Source of the DNA: Candidatus Polarisedimenticolia bacterium
GTDB lineage: Bacteria; Acidobacteriota; Polarisedimenticolia; Gp22-AA2; AA152
NCBI GenBank assembly: GCA_035764505.1
Contig: DASTZC010000288.1
Coordinates: forward strand, 1 to 52,237
DNA: 52,237 nt
Reading direction: 5' to 3'
Positions 39,636 through 48,163 of the stretch are shown here, piece after piece. Position 1 is the stretch's first letter. Each line of letters opens with the position of its first letter. The translations under genes and the position numbers were made by a program. Below the pieces are notes generated by a model. That model worked only from the letters and a program-made list of their open reading frames with translations, was not told the origin of the DNA and ran no database searches.

Positions 39636-39662
39636 TTAGCACTCGCCTTGGACGAGTGACAA
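39636..39662 (-). promoter_or_regulatory. CIRCE operator (HrcA binding site)
   Basis: TTAGCACTC (39636-39644), nine bases, then GAGTGACAA (39654-39662). The left half is a perfect match to the CIRCE consensus; the right half matches 7 of 9. It lies directly downstream of the groE -10 box. hrcA itself is not in the window. Confidence 0.93.
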
Positions 39663-39689
39663 TATATCCAATTATGACGCGTGAGTCAA
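39661..39689 (-). promoter_or_regulatory. Promoter of groESL
   Basis: On the minus strand TTGACT (39684-39689) and TATATT (39661-39666) are 17 bases apart. The CIRCE overlaps the -10 box by two bases and covers the transcription start, as expected for repression by HrcA. Confidence 0.85.
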
Positions 39690-39763
39690 TACTGTCCTTG
39701 AAGTTCTTCGGGCGTGCTGTATATATGAACGCGAGCCCCGTAACGAGTGGGCCGGGAGATTTC

Positions 39764-41587
39764 ATGGATAACCTGAAACCGCCGCTGGAGGATCTCGACC
39801 AGAAGCGTCTCGAAGCGAGGATTCGCGATCTCTCGCGACGCTTCTTTGCGGGTCGCAAGGTCGACGACCTCGAGACCTGGCACCTGGTCCAGGTGGTCGA
39901 ACACTGCTCGCGGGCGATTTCGGATGTCTACCGCACGGTAGATCTGGAGCAGATTCTCAGGGGCAGCGTGCGCCGCCCGCAGGATCTTCAGGACCTGCTT
40001 GCTCCCGAGTCGAAATCCGCGTCTGGCCCGCTGCACCGGGTCACCCGGGTGCCGGACGAGGTGCGGGGTATCGGCGATCGATGCCTCTACGACGTCGGCA
40101 TGGCCGGCGTCAAGGATTACCAGGGATTGTCGCTCGAGAAGCTGGGAGTGCGCTCCTATCGGATGGCGGCGGACATCCTGGCGATTCTCGCCAATGAGCG
40201 TGAGCTGCGAGAGATCTTCCAGCAAAACCGCGTGCGCTCGCTGCCTATCGAGGAAGAGGTGGCCTTCCTGCGCCAATGCGCCACCCGCTTCAATCTTTAC
40301 GCGCGACTACTTGCGAGCCTGCGCGAAGAGACGCTGGTTCCTTCGACGTCCACGATGATCCCGGCAGCTCTTCCCGGGGAGCCGGATGAGCCAGAGGAGG
40401 AGTCGGAGAACCCGGAGACGACGTCCTCCGCAAAATCTTCCGCAAGGTTGAGCCAGCCCGACGAGTCCCGTGACACCGTGCTCTCTCGATATGAGCGGAT
40501 TCTCCTGTTTGCCGGGACCGATATCGAATCGCTCCGGCGCGAGCTGAACCACCTCGTCGTCGATCAGCCCGCGGCGGTCGAGGCCTTGTGCGACGACCTG
40601 CTGCTCAACGGCACCGGGACCCAGGTCAAGGGAGCACCGCAATGCTATTTCCTGGTGGGGCCGACCGGAGTTGGAAAGAATCACCTCATGGAATCCCTGG
40701 CGCGTGTCCTGGGGCGGCTCTGGGGGCTCGAGATTCCTTTCCTGATCATCGAGGGGCCTCAGTACACCCACCCGTCGGACGTCCATGACCTACGCGGCGC
40801 CACCCGCGGGTTCATCCGCAGTGACGAGCCTGGAATCCTCGCCGAGTTCCACGAACGTTCCTCGCAGTCGCCTTTATCGATTCTCCTGGTGGACGAGGTC
40901 GAGAAAGCCGATCCTCAGCTGCAGAGATTCTTTTTGCCGATCATGGACCGCGGTTTTTTTCACGACAATCGCGGCCGGCGCCTCGGGTTCGAAGGAAGCC
41001 TAATCGCCTTCACCTCCAACCTCGGTTATTCGACTTCCGATCTGACGATGGATCCCATCGGGTACCGCGGCGGAACCGAGGAGCGCCTCCGTCGACGAGG
41101 GACCGAAGCCGAGAGACACATGAGGAAGAATCTGGCGCCTGAGTTCCTGGCGCGTCTCCGAACCATCCGGTTCGCCGGCCTGTCGCGCGAATCCATGGCG
41201 GCCATCCTCGAGCTTGAAACCGCGCGGGTCTTCCAGCGATTCAGGGAGCTGCACGACCTGGAGATCGTGCTGACGCCATCGGCCCGCGAGGCGCTGCTGA
41301 GCGAGGGCTTCAGCCCGGCCCATGGGGCGCGGCGTCTGTCCGCGGTCATCCGCCAGCACTGCAATGTCGAGGTCAGCCGGCGGATCAAGAGAGACGATCT
41401 GTCGGGCTCCGGAGAGCGGCACGACACGATCCAGTACGTCCGCGAGCTCAGGAAAGGAGAGAGAGCCTTCGAGCGGTCTGCGGTGGAAGCTACAGTCCGG
41501 GAGATCGCCAGGGCCGTCCTGCCCTATCGCCGGCTGCAAATCGACCACGACGGGGAAGCCTTCCGATACGAGGGACTCGCCGAGTGA
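39764..41587 (+). CDS. HSP100/Clp-type single-module AAA+ ATPase, uncharacterised
   Basis: The 607-residue protein has an unfamiliar, helical N-terminal part (about residues 1-205). It includes YDVGMAGVKDYQGLSLEKLGV and an acidic linker (EPDEPEEESENPE). One AAA+ module of the ClpA/B/X type follows. Walker A is GPTGVGKN (299-306), with Asn where Ser/Thr is usual. Walker B/following is LLVDEVEKAD. Then come the RGFFHDNRGRRLGFEGS insertion, SLIAFTSNLG, the sensor region NLAPEFLARLRTIRF and sensor-2 HGARRLSAVIRQH. It should remodel proteins with ATP if the Walker A change is tolerated. ATG 39764 has GGGAG 5 bases upstream. It is divergent from groES; its stop overlaps the next gene (GTGA). Confidence 0.8.
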   Translation: MDNLKPPLEDLDQKRLEARIRDLSRRFFAGRKVDDLETWHLVQVVEHCSRAISDVYRTVDLEQILRGSVRRPQDLQDLLAPESKSASGPLHRVTRVPDEVRGIGDRCLYDVGMAGVKDYQGLSLEKLGVRSYRMAADILAILANERELREIFQQNRVRSLPIEEEVAFLRQCATRFNLYARLLASLREETLVPSTSTMIPAALPGEPDEPEEESENPETTSSAKSSARLSQPDESRDTVLSRYERILLFAGTDIESLRRELNHLVVDQPAAVEALCDDLLLNGTGTQVKGAPQCYFLVGPTGVGKNHLMESLARVLGRLWGLEIPFLIIEGPQYTHPSDVHDLRGATRGFIRSDEPGILAEFHERSSQSPLSILLVDEVEKADPQLQRFFLPIMDRGFFHDNRGRRLGFEGSLIAFTSNLGYSTSDLTMDPIGYRGGTEERLRRRGTEAERHMRKNLAPEFLARLRTIRFAGLSRESMAAILELETARVFQRFRELHDLEIVLTPSAREALLSEGFSPAHGARRLSAVIRQHCNVEVSRRIKRDDLSGSGERHDTIQYVRELRKGERAFERSAVEATVREIARAVLPYRRLQIDHDGEAFRYEGLAE

Positions 41588-42297
41588 CCCCCGCGCCCAC
41601 TCTCATCGTGCGGCTCCAGCGTCTCATCGAAATCAGCTATGACTGGCGCACCGGCATCGCCGATCTCACGCCGTTCCTGATTGGGGATCAGGGATACCAG
41701 GCCTTGTACGGAGAGAGGGAGATCCTCGAGGAGGTTCCCGGTCCCGAGGTCGGGCCGCGGACGCTCGTCACCAGCCGCGACGGGGCCGTGCGTCTCGGAA
41801 TCTACTATCCCGATGCCATGGTCCGCCGCCTCGAGGCTGCTTCCCCGCTCCTCGGGCTCAACGAGCAGAACCTCGTCCCCTTCACCCACCTCGTGGAAGA
41901 GCTCGACCATTTTCTCATGCTGGCCTGGTGTATCCGTCGAGGCCGCGGGGTGAGCCTGTTGGAGCTGGAGTTTCACGCGAACGTGACCAAGTACCTGGTC
42001 CTGGCTCATTTCCTCGGACGCCTGCGCTCCCAGAACAGACTGCTGCAGAGCGAGCGCGACTGGCTGGTGCACTGCCTGTTCGAGGATGCGGGAGACGGTC
42101 TGCCGGAGCCTTTTCGGTGGCGCTACCGCGTGGCCGCGCAGATGGGAGTCCGTTTCTTGCGGCAGCTGGAGACACTGAGCCCGGCGGCGAGGGTGAGCGC
42201 TCTGAGGAGGCTGGGTAGGAAATCCTGGAGTGAGGTGAGGCGGAGCCTGGAATCGTCGCGGGGCGGGGAGACTCTAGGGCTTCTTCTGGCGAGCTGA
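41584..42297 (+). CDS. Hypothetical protein coupled to the AAA+ ATPase
   Basis: I do not recognise this 237-residue protein. It is soluble, apparently alpha-helical in the second half, and has no signal peptide. Visible patterns are VEELDHFLML and LELEFHANVTKY, an Asp-His and a Glu-x-x-His pair that could bind a metal, and a basic C-terminal helix (RVSALRRLGRKSWSEVRRSLE). The GTG start overlaps the ATPase stop (GTGA), so the two are made together, and a role as adaptor or substrate of the ATPase is a reasonable inference. Its last 24 bases overlap the convergent protease gene. Codon usage looks like the neighbours. Confidence 0.65.
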   Translation: MTPAPTLIVRLQRLIEISYDWRTGIADLTPFLIGDQGYQALYGEREILEEVPGPEVGPRTLVTSRDGAVRLGIYYPDAMVRRLEAASPLLGLNEQNLVPFTHLVEELDHFLMLAWCIRRGRGVSLLELEFHANVTKYLVLAHFLGRLRSQNRLLQSERDWLVHCLFEDAGDGLPEPFRWRYRVAAQMGVRFLRQLETLSPAARVSALRRLGRKSWSEVRRSLESSRGGETLGLLLAS

Positions 42298-43860
42298 GGC
42301 GTCGGGAGAATCCTCCCCGAGATGCGCGAGCTGGCGTGCCTCGGGGAAGCTGTCGAGCGCCTTTTGAATCTGCGGGTCCACTTCGGCGAATGCCTTGAAG
42401 CCTTCCTCGTTGCCCCAGCGCGCCGAGCTGATTTCCTTCCGGATCGAAGCGCGCAGATAGGCATCATCCTTCTGCAGGTCGGCGTCCGTGTAGGGGATCT
42501 TCCTCTCGTCGAGATACTTCTTGAACTCCGACAGGGTCGTGTCGTCGACGGCGAAGGTGCGATCCAGATCCTTGTGCTTCACGTTGAACTGTATGGCGAA
42601 GCCGAAGAAGGCCTGCTCGTTCTCGAGATGCCGGAGGAATTTATCGAGCTGCAGCGCCTCGACCGAAATGTCCGGCGTGATGCCGCCTCCTCCGAGAACC
42701 ACGCGGCCAGAATCGGTGCGGCGCGTCTCCCGCTCCGCCGGGGCCGGCTCCGATTCCTCGTCCTGGGACAGGTAGAAATAATCCTCGAGGGACTCGTAGT
42801 CCCGCTGGATGAGGCGGCCGCTCGGGGTGTAATAGTGCGCCGTGGTGAGCGCCAGCGCGGAGCGCTGGCTCAAGGGATAGACGGTCTGGACCAGTCCCTT
42901 GCCCCAGGTCGTCTTGCCGACGATCAGCGCGCGATCATGGTCCTGAAGCGCGCCGGCGACGATCTCGGAAGCGCTGGCACTGTATTTGTTCACGAGAACC
43001 ACGACGGGAAAGTCGATATGCGTGCCGCTGCCGGTTGCCGTGTATTCCTGATCGGCGCCCTTCACCCGCCCACGCGTGTAGACCACTTTCTGGCCCTGGG
43101 ACAGGAACTTGTCCGCCATGCGCCACGCCTGCTCCAGCAGCCCGCCCGGATTGCCGCGCAGGTCAAGGATGAGCTTGTTCATACCGGCCTTCTTGAGGGC
43201 CTGCAGCTTCTCCTCGAGCTCGCGGTCAGTGGTCTGCGTGAAGTTGCTCACGCGGATGAACCCGACATCAGGGCGAATCATGAAGGCGTAAGGAACGGAG
43301 CGTGTCGGTATGTCGTCGCGGACGATGGAGAATTTGAGCGCCGCATCCTCGCCGGGCCGGACCACGGTGATATTCACCGGGGTCCCTTTGGGGCCTCGCA
43401 GCTTCTTGAGGGCGTGATCCACCGACATGTCGAGCGTATCGACTCCCTCGATTTGTGAAATGACGTCGCCGGGTCGAATCCCGGCACGGTACGCGGGCGT
43501 GCCCTCGATGGGAGCGATGACCGTGAGCGGCTTGTCCAGGGTAGGCTTGGAGATCACGATCCCGAGGCCGCTGAAGCTGCCATGCTGCTCCTCCATCATG
43601 TCCTGGTACTCGGAGGAATTCAGGAAATGTGTGTGTGGATCGAGGGTCTTGAGCATCCCGTCGATGGCCCCTTCGATGGCCACCTCAGGAGAGACTTCCT
43701 CGACGTACTGGTCCTGGATGATTCCGAGAATTTGACTGAAGTTCTTGAGGCGGTCGTTGGAGCGATCCGAGGCGGCGTCGACGCGCGGGCTGAGAAACCC
43801 TCCGGTCAGGGAGCCGGCGGCGAGAATCGCGACCCCGAATGCCAGCTGCCTACCCTTCAC
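42274..43860 (-). CDS. Carboxyl-terminal processing protease (S41 family)
   Basis: The 528-residue protein has a signal or anchor segment (GRQLAFGVAILAAGSLTGG). An S41 N-domain follows (FSQILGIIQDQYVEEV, LDPHTHFLN), then a PDZ domain with GLGIVI, GTPAYRAGIRPGDVI and GVDTLDMSVDHALKKLRG. The catalytic domain has LRGNPGGLL, the nucleophile in KYSASASEIVAGALQD and the general-base lysine in VGKTTWGKGLVQTV. The C-terminal region beyond it (about 150 residues) is longer than in minimal CtpA. It cleaves periplasmic proteins from their C-termini. GTG 43860 is used because GAGGTG lies 6 bases upstream; an earlier GTG overlaps that site. Confidence 0.92.
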   Translation of the reverse strand: MKGRQLAFGVAILAAGSLTGGFLSPRVDAASDRSNDRLKNFSQILGIIQDQYVEEVSPEVAIEGAIDGMLKTLDPHTHFLNSSEYQDMMEEQHGSFSGLGIVISKPTLDKPLTVIAPIEGTPAYRAGIRPGDVISQIEGVDTLDMSVDHALKKLRGPKGTPVNITVVRPGEDAALKFSIVRDDIPTRSVPYAFMIRPDVGFIRVSNFTQTTDRELEEKLQALKKAGMNKLILDLRGNPGGLLEQAWRMADKFLSQGQKVVYTRGRVKGADQEYTATGSGTHIDFPVVVLVNKYSASASEIVAGALQDHDRALIVGKTTWGKGLVQTVYPLSQRSALALTTAHYYTPSGRLIQRDYESLEDYFYLSQDEESEPAPAERETRRTDSGRVVLGGGGITPDISVEALQLDKFLRHLENEQAFFGFAIQFNVKHKDLDRTFAVDDTTLSEFKKYLDERKIPYTDADLQKDDAYLRASIRKEISSARWGNEEGFKAFAEVDPQIQKALDSFPEARQLAHLGEDSPDASARQKKP

Positions 43861-43894
43861 GATGTGCACCTCGACCGGTGGAAAAAGTAATCTA

Positions 43895-43944
43895 CATCAA
43901 GTAAATAATGCATCAAGTATAGGGTGGCGGCAACGTGAAGTAAA
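43895..43944 (-). promoter_or_regulatory. Putative promoter of the S41 protease gene with a repeated 9-mer
   Basis: On the minus strand TTTACT (43939-43944) and TATACT (43916-43921) are 17 bases apart. A direct repeat TACTTGATG occurs at 43911-43919 and 43895-43903, 16 bases apart, one copy overlapping the -10 box. It may be a regulator site. Confidence 0.5.
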
Positions 43945-44011
43945 GATAATCGTGGCCCCGAGGGCGCGATTCCGTCAGACGATCGTGCTTCGGACAGAGC
44001 CTGTCGGAACT

Positions 44012-44041
44012 TTGACTTGCGCCCCTCACGCAAATTAGCAT
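44012..44041 (+). promoter_or_regulatory. Putative promoter of tatA-tatC
   Basis: TTGACT (44012-44017) and TAGCAT (44036-44041) are 18 bases apart, about 65 bases before the tatA start. Confidence 0.55.
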
Positions 44042-44106
44042 ACCTCCGCCTGGTGACACATCGCCGGGTGCGGCCGCACCGTCTTCTATACGAATAAGGA
44101 GCGACT

Positions 44107-44385
44107 TTGTTCGGTTCCCTGGGGGCTCCGGAGCTCCTGGCTATCTTCGCCGTGGCGCTCCTCTTGTTCGGCCCCAGAAAACTTCCGGAGCTTGGCAGGG
44201 CCCTCGGAAAGAGCCTGGCCGAGTTTCGCAAAGCCACCTCGGAGCTGAAAGCCACGCTCGACCGTGAGATTGCCGAGGCCGCCCCGGCCCCGAGCGCTCC
44301 GCAGCCTGCCGTCGAGCCCCCCGCGGGAAGTCTGGCCCGGAACGACTCCAATCCTGGGGAGGATGGTGGGCGAAACTCCACCTGA
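44107..44385 (+). CDS. tatA: Sec-independent translocase subunit TatA/TatB
   Basis: The 92-residue protein has the TatA/B pattern: a single N-terminal membrane helix (GAPELLAIFAVALLLFG), then PRKLPELGRALGKSLAEFRKA as amphipathic helix, and a disordered Pro/Ala-rich tail. It forms the protein-conducting part of the twin-arginine pathway with TatC, exporting folded proteins. The TTG start at 44107 has AAGGAG 5 bases upstream. The tatC start lies inside its 3' end. Only one TatA/B-type gene is present here, so it may serve both roles. Confidence 0.92.
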   Translation: MFGSLGAPELLAIFAVALLLFGPRKLPELGRALGKSLAEFRKATSELKATLDREIAEAAPAPSAPQPAVEPPAGSLARNDSNPGEDGGRNST

Positions 44386-45103
44386 CCGGGGGCGGATGTC
44401 GTTCCTGGAGCATCTCGACGAGCTCCGCTCCAGGTTGTTCAAAGCGGTTCTCGCGCTGGCGGTTGCCTTTGCCCTGGCCTGGACCCAGTCCGAACGTCTC
44501 TTCCGGTACATGGTCGAGCCGCTCACCCCTTTCCTGGGTGGCCGCAAGCTGGTTTTCCTCGAGATTACCGAGCCCTTCATTCTGTACATGAAGGTGGCCC
44601 TGCTGGCGGGCATCTTCGCCGCCGCACCGGTCATTCTCTACCAGGCCTGGGCCTTCGTAGCGCCCGGACTGTACCCTCGGGAGAAGCGGTATGCCGCACC
44701 CTTCATCGTGTCGGCTTCTCTCCTTTTCCTGGCGGGCGGAGCCTTCGGCTACAAGGTAGCCTTTCCCTACGCCGCCCGCTTCCTCCTGTCGATCGCGGGG
44801 GACTTTGAGCCCGCGTTGACGGTCAAGAGCCTATTCGGTTTCGAGAGCAAGATCGTTCTGGGGATGGGCCTGGTCTTCGAAATGCCCGCCGTGATATATC
44901 TGCTCGCGAGCCTGGGCATAGTGTCGCCGCGATTCCTCCTCCGACATCTCAAGATGGCAGTCCTGATCAGCTTCATCGTCGCCGCCATCATCACGCCGAC
45001 CCCCGATGTCGTGACCCAATGCGTGTTCGCCGTTCCCATGATCGGACTTTACCTGCTGGGGATCGGCGCCTCTTACCTGGTCCCGCGGCGCGATGGTCGC
45101 TGA
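44363..45103 (+). CDS. tatC: Sec-independent translocase subunit TatC
   Basis: The 246-residue membrane protein has the six-helix TatC plan. It has MSFLEHLDELRSRL at the start of the conserved region, LVFLEITEPFILYMKVALLAG, YQAWAFVAPGLYPREKR, the GKVAF-like AFGYKVAFPYAARFL, FGFESKIVLGMGLVFEMP and AAIITPTPDVVTQ. TatC recognises twin-arginine signal peptides. ATG 44363 lies directly after GGGGAGG, so GTG 44366 or ATG 44396 could be the true start; all keep the conserved part. It overlaps tatA by 23 bases and the following kinase gene by 11. Confidence 0.94.
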   Translation: MVGETPPDRGRMSFLEHLDELRSRLFKAVLALAVAFALAWTQSERLFRYMVEPLTPFLGGRKLVFLEITEPFILYMKVALLAGIFAAAPVILYQAWAFVAPGLYPREKRYAAPFIVSASLLFLAGGAFGYKVAFPYAARFLLSIAGDFEPALTVKSLFGFESKIVLGMGLVFEMPAVIYLLASLGIVSPRFLLRHLKMAVLISFIVAAIITPTPDVVTQCVFAVPMIGLYLLGIGASYLVPRRDGR

Positions 45104-46004
45104 GGCGAGGAACGACCTGCGCTTCGGCTCCTTGCCGGCAGCCTTCAGGCTAGAGGACCACCCTCCCCGCTCCTGGTGGATCCTGCGAGCCGGTTTCGCG
45201 GTTCCACGCGATCGGAGGATCTGGGAGAGCTGGATTCGGGGCGAACGGGGAGACAGGCTCGCCGTTCGGGGCGGGCGTGAACCGGCGCGTCTGCTTTCCC
45301 TGGAGTTGGGACAAGCCGTGCTGCGCCACACCAGGCATGGCGGGGCTCTGCGAGCCATCCGAGGCGACAGGTTCTGGGGGGCGGGCCGCTTCCTCGCGGA
45401 GGTGCGGGCTTCGGAAGCGTTGCGTGCCGCAGGGGCCCCCACCCCGGAAATCCTTGGCATTTTCCTGAAAAGGGTTGGAGGCCCCTTTTTCCAAGGGTGG
45501 GTCATCTCGCGCTACATCGGGGATGGAGTGAACCTAAGGGATTGGATCCACCAGTGGTTCTTAAATCCGCAGGAACGCGCTCGTGCCCTGCGCCTGTCCG
45601 CCCGGAGCATCGCGGCGATGCACGCAGCCGGCTGCAGCCATCGCGACCTCAATCTCGCCAATCTTCTCCTTGCCGGCGAGACGGTTTACATCCTGGACCT
45701 GGACGGTGCCCGAATTCGGACCGTCGTGTCCCTTCACGAGCGATGTGCCAACCTGTTGCGTCTGTATCGCTCGCTGGCCAAAGAGACCGGGCGAAACGAG
45801 CCGCTCTCGAGAGGGGAGCGCCTCTTCTTCCTGAAGAGCTACTGCGAGGGAAATCCCCAAATGTTCAGAGAAGCTTGGCGCATCCTGTCACGCCGCTGGG
45901 GCGCTGCGGGTTTTCGAAGGCGGCTGAGCCGGAAATTCCGAGGACGGAGCGCGGCGCCAGACCCAGGAGGTCCTGCGACGCCGCCACGACTTCCGCAGCG
46001 GTGA
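45093..46004 (+). CDS. LPS core-type kinase (Kdo/WaaP kinase superfamily)
   Basis: The 303-residue protein has the eukaryotic-like kinase fold of KdkA/WaaP-type sugar kinases. The catalytic loop is CSHRDLNLANLLL and the metal-binding motif is ILDLDGAR. An ATP-binding basic segment (GAGRFLAEVRASEAL) and ISRYIGDGVNLRDW precede them. Such enzymes phosphorylate Kdo or heptose of the LPS inner core, on the cytoplasmic side. It overlaps tatC by 11 bases at its start. Its last 140 bases overlap the 3' end of the convergent waaF on the other strand; both reading frames look genuine up to there. Substrate (Kdo or heptose) is not decided. Confidence 0.82.
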   Translation: MVAEARNDLRFGSLPAAFRLEDHPPRSWWILRAGFAVPRDRRIWESWIRGERGDRLAVRGGREPARLLSLELGQAVLRHTRHGGALRAIRGDRFWGAGRFLAEVRASEALRAAGAPTPEILGIFLKRVGGPFFQGWVISRYIGDGVNLRDWIHQWFLNPQERARALRLSARSIAAMHAAGCSHRDLNLANLLLAGETVYILDLDGARIRTVVSLHERCANLLRLYRSLAKETGRNEPLSRGERLFFLKSYCEGNPQMFREAWRILSRRWGAAGFRRRLSRKFRGRSAAPDPGGPATPPRLPQR

Positions 46005-47016
46005 TCTCTTCCAGACAAAAAGGCTTTCCCGATTCGGCCGGCTGGCACTCGCGGAAGAAATCCTGGCGACACGGTGAGCAGGGAAAGCGACGGGTAAGGA
46101 CTCGCACCAGCGCCGGATCGGTGAAGGGTCCTGTGCGCTCGGGAGATCCCGGTCCGAAAAGGGCCACGATGGGAATGCGGAGTGCCGCTGCCACGTGCAT
46201 GGGACCGCTGTCGTTGCACACCACCAGATGGCAATGCTCCATCAACGCCGCCATGACCTGAAGACTCTGGCCGCGGGGCGGGGGCAGGCAGACGTCTCCC
46301 GATTCGCGGCGGATGGTTTCCAACAAGGGAGCATCGGCGTCGGAGCCGAACAGCAGGACGCGTGCCCCCAGCTGGCTGGCCAGCGAGGTGGCGACTTCGG
46401 CGAAACGGGAGGCATGCCAGGCACGAGGGGCCTTGGAGGCTCCGGCGTGGATGCCGACGCGAAGCGGCGCCTCCAGCAGCCCTTGCTGGCGCATGAAGCG
46501 GTAGGCTGCGTCCCGTGCGGCAGGCGTTACGTGGAAGCTCAAGCGGCGATCGCTGGTATCGCACCCAGCCGCTTCGGCAATTTGCAGGAAATGCTCCACG
46601 TGATGCCCCTCTTTTGGGAGCGGCAAGGCATCGGTCAGGAGCCATCCGCGGGCGTCGGTGGAAAAGCCGATGCGGCGCGGAATCCGGGCCATCGATGCGA
46701 ACAGCGCGGCCTCGAAGGCCTTCTGGAAAAGTAGGGCCATGTCATAATGCTCCCGGCGAAGGCGCTGGATGAGCTTCCAGCGTCCCCACCCTCCTGCATG
46801 CGCTCCCTTCCGGTCGTACTCGATGAGTCGGTCGAAGTATGGGGAGCCCCGCAAAGAGTCGATGACCCAGCTCCTGGCGAGCAGAGTAACCTCCGCGTGG
46901 GGATAGGTCCGGCGCACCGCTCGCAGCGCGGGCGAAACCATGACCACGTCTCCTATCCAGTTATTGACCCGAATCAGGATCTTCGCCACCCCGTGCCCTG
47001 CGGTGCGCTCATTCAT
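45865..47016 (-). CDS. waaF: ADP-heptose:LPS heptosyltransferase II
   Basis: The 383-residue GT9 glycosyltransferase has the WaaF N-domain start AKILIRVNNWIGDVVMVSPALRA. It continues with YDMALLFQKAFEAAL, RRIGFSTDARGWLLT, HVEHFLQIA, the ADP-heptose domain with VGIHAGASKAPRAW, VCNDSGPMHVAAAL and ALFGPGSPERTGPF, and a CSPC...C cysteine cluster near the end. It adds the second heptose to the LPS inner core. The ATG overlaps the stop of the other heptosyltransferase (ATGA). It runs about 30 residues past the usual domain end, in the 140-base overlap with the convergent kinase gene. Confidence 0.9.
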   Translation of the reverse strand: MNERTAGHGVAKILIRVNNWIGDVVMVSPALRAVRRTYPHAEVTLLARSWVIDSLRGSPYFDRLIEYDRKGAHAGGWGRWKLIQRLRREHYDMALLFQKAFEAALFASMARIPRRIGFSTDARGWLLTDALPLPKEGHHVEHFLQIAEAAGCDTSDRRLSFHVTPAARDAAYRFMRQQGLLEAPLRVGIHAGASKAPRAWHASRFAEVATSLASQLGARVLLFGSDADAPLLETIRRESGDVCLPPPRGQSLQVMAALMEHCHLVVCNDSGPMHVAAALRIPIVALFGPGSPERTGPFTDPALVRVLTRRFPCSPCRQDFFRECQPAESGKPFCLEEITAAEVVAASQDLLGLAPRSVLGISGSAAFENPQRPSGVTGCAKLL

Positions 47017-48110
47017 GGCCGACCCGCCTCAGGCAGCGGGATCTTGGGCGTCGCCAGAAGCTCTCGGGCGGCCGCCAGAACAAGATCGGGAGTGATCCAC
47101 CTGATGCTCTCCGCATCGCCGCGGCGCGGAGTGGGCTGCCCGTCAGCCCAGGCCGGAGCAAGGATCCGGCGAGCTTCCCCGAGCGGCCCGTTGATTTGTG
47201 GGTCGGTGCTGCCGAAGAGGGCCACGACTGGCACGCCATGGGTCCAGGCAAGGTGCATCGGGCCGGTATCGCCGCCAATGAAAAGTCGGCATCTTGTGAG
47301 CAAATTCCGCATCTCGGGCAGATCCATCGGGGGAGCCATGATCCCCGCTCCGTGGGAGCCGGAAGCAATGGCTTCGACGATTTTTTCTTCACCCGGCCCC
47401 CAGGTGAGGATTGGCGCGCAGCCCTCCGCCGCCAGGTAGCGAGCCAGAACGGCGTAATTGGCTTCGGGCCAGCGCTTGTGAGCCTGTTTTCGGCTCGTTC
47501 CGGGGTGAATTGCGATCGGCGATCGTCCTTCGAGCGAATCCAGGAAGCGGAACACTCCGGGAGAGAGATTGGCAGGCGCGAAAGGAAAAACTAGCTTCTC
47601 CGGACGAATGCCGAGGGGTTGGAGCAGCTCCAGGTTCTTGTAGACGCGGTTAAGTCGAGGGGAAGAAGGCGCGACCCGACGATTATAGAAGATGAAGCTG
47701 CACTCCCGGGAGCCCCTTCTATCGAAACCGAGCCGCATCGGAGCCCCCGAAAAGAGGGTGAGCAGCCCGCTTTTCAGCGATCCCTGGAAATCGAGGGTCA
47801 AGCGTGGCCTGAAAGCTCTCAAGGAATCGAGAAAGTCAGGCAGGAGATCGGGAAAGCTCGCCGGATCCGAAAGCATTGCCCGGGTGGACAGCCGGCGGCG
47901 CGGAAACACGAAGACCTCATCCAGCCAAGGAGCTGCCGGCAGCAGAGAGCGGGAACCGGGCTCTACCAGCCAGCCCAGGCGGACGCTCGGAAAGGCCGTC
48001 CGCAGAGCCGCGGCGCTGGGCAGGGTCCGAATTACGTCGCCCACAGCCCCGAGGCGCACAATGAGGACGCCGTCGCCCGAACGCAGGTCTGTGTTGAAAG
48101 GCATGGGCAT
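47013..48110 (-). CDS. waaC: ADP-heptose:LPS heptosyltransferase I-like (GT9)
   Basis: The 365-residue GT9 protein starts with DGVLIVRLGAVGDVIRTLPSAAAL, the donor/acceptor Rossmann start. It continues with LTLDFQGSLKSGLLTL, RLGFDRRGSRE, AIHPGTSRKQAHKRWPEANY, IGGDTGPMHLAWTHG and ALFGSTDPQINGP. These fit WaaC, which adds the first heptose to Kdo, though WaaF- or WaaQ-like roles are possible. It starts at ATG 48110. A TATAAT on the minus strand (48120-48125) ends 9 bases before it and no ribosome-binding site is seen, so the mRNA may be leaderless. waaF follows with an ATGA overlap. Its promoter region is shared with the divergent Trm112-like gene. Confidence 0.83.
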   Translation of the reverse strand: MPMPFNTDLRSGDGVLIVRLGAVGDVIRTLPSAAALRTAFPSVRLGWLVEPGSRSLLPAAPWLDEVFVFPRRRLSTRAMLSDPASFPDLLPDFLDSLRAFRPRLTLDFQGSLKSGLLTLFSGAPMRLGFDRRGSRECSFIFYNRRVAPSSPRLNRVYKNLELLQPLGIRPEKLVFPFAPANLSPGVFRFLDSLEGRSPIAIHPGTSRKQAHKRWPEANYAVLARYLAAEGCAPILTWGPGEEKIVEAIASGSHGAGIMAPPMDLPEMRNLLTRCRLFIGGDTGPMHLAWTHGVPVVALFGSTDPQINGPLGEARRILAPAWADGQPTPRRGDAESIRWITPDLVLAAARELLATPKIPLPEAGRP

Positions 48111-48163
48111 GGGGGTCCGATTATAGCGGTCCCGAGGATCACTGGGATCCCGTAGCCGGTTCG

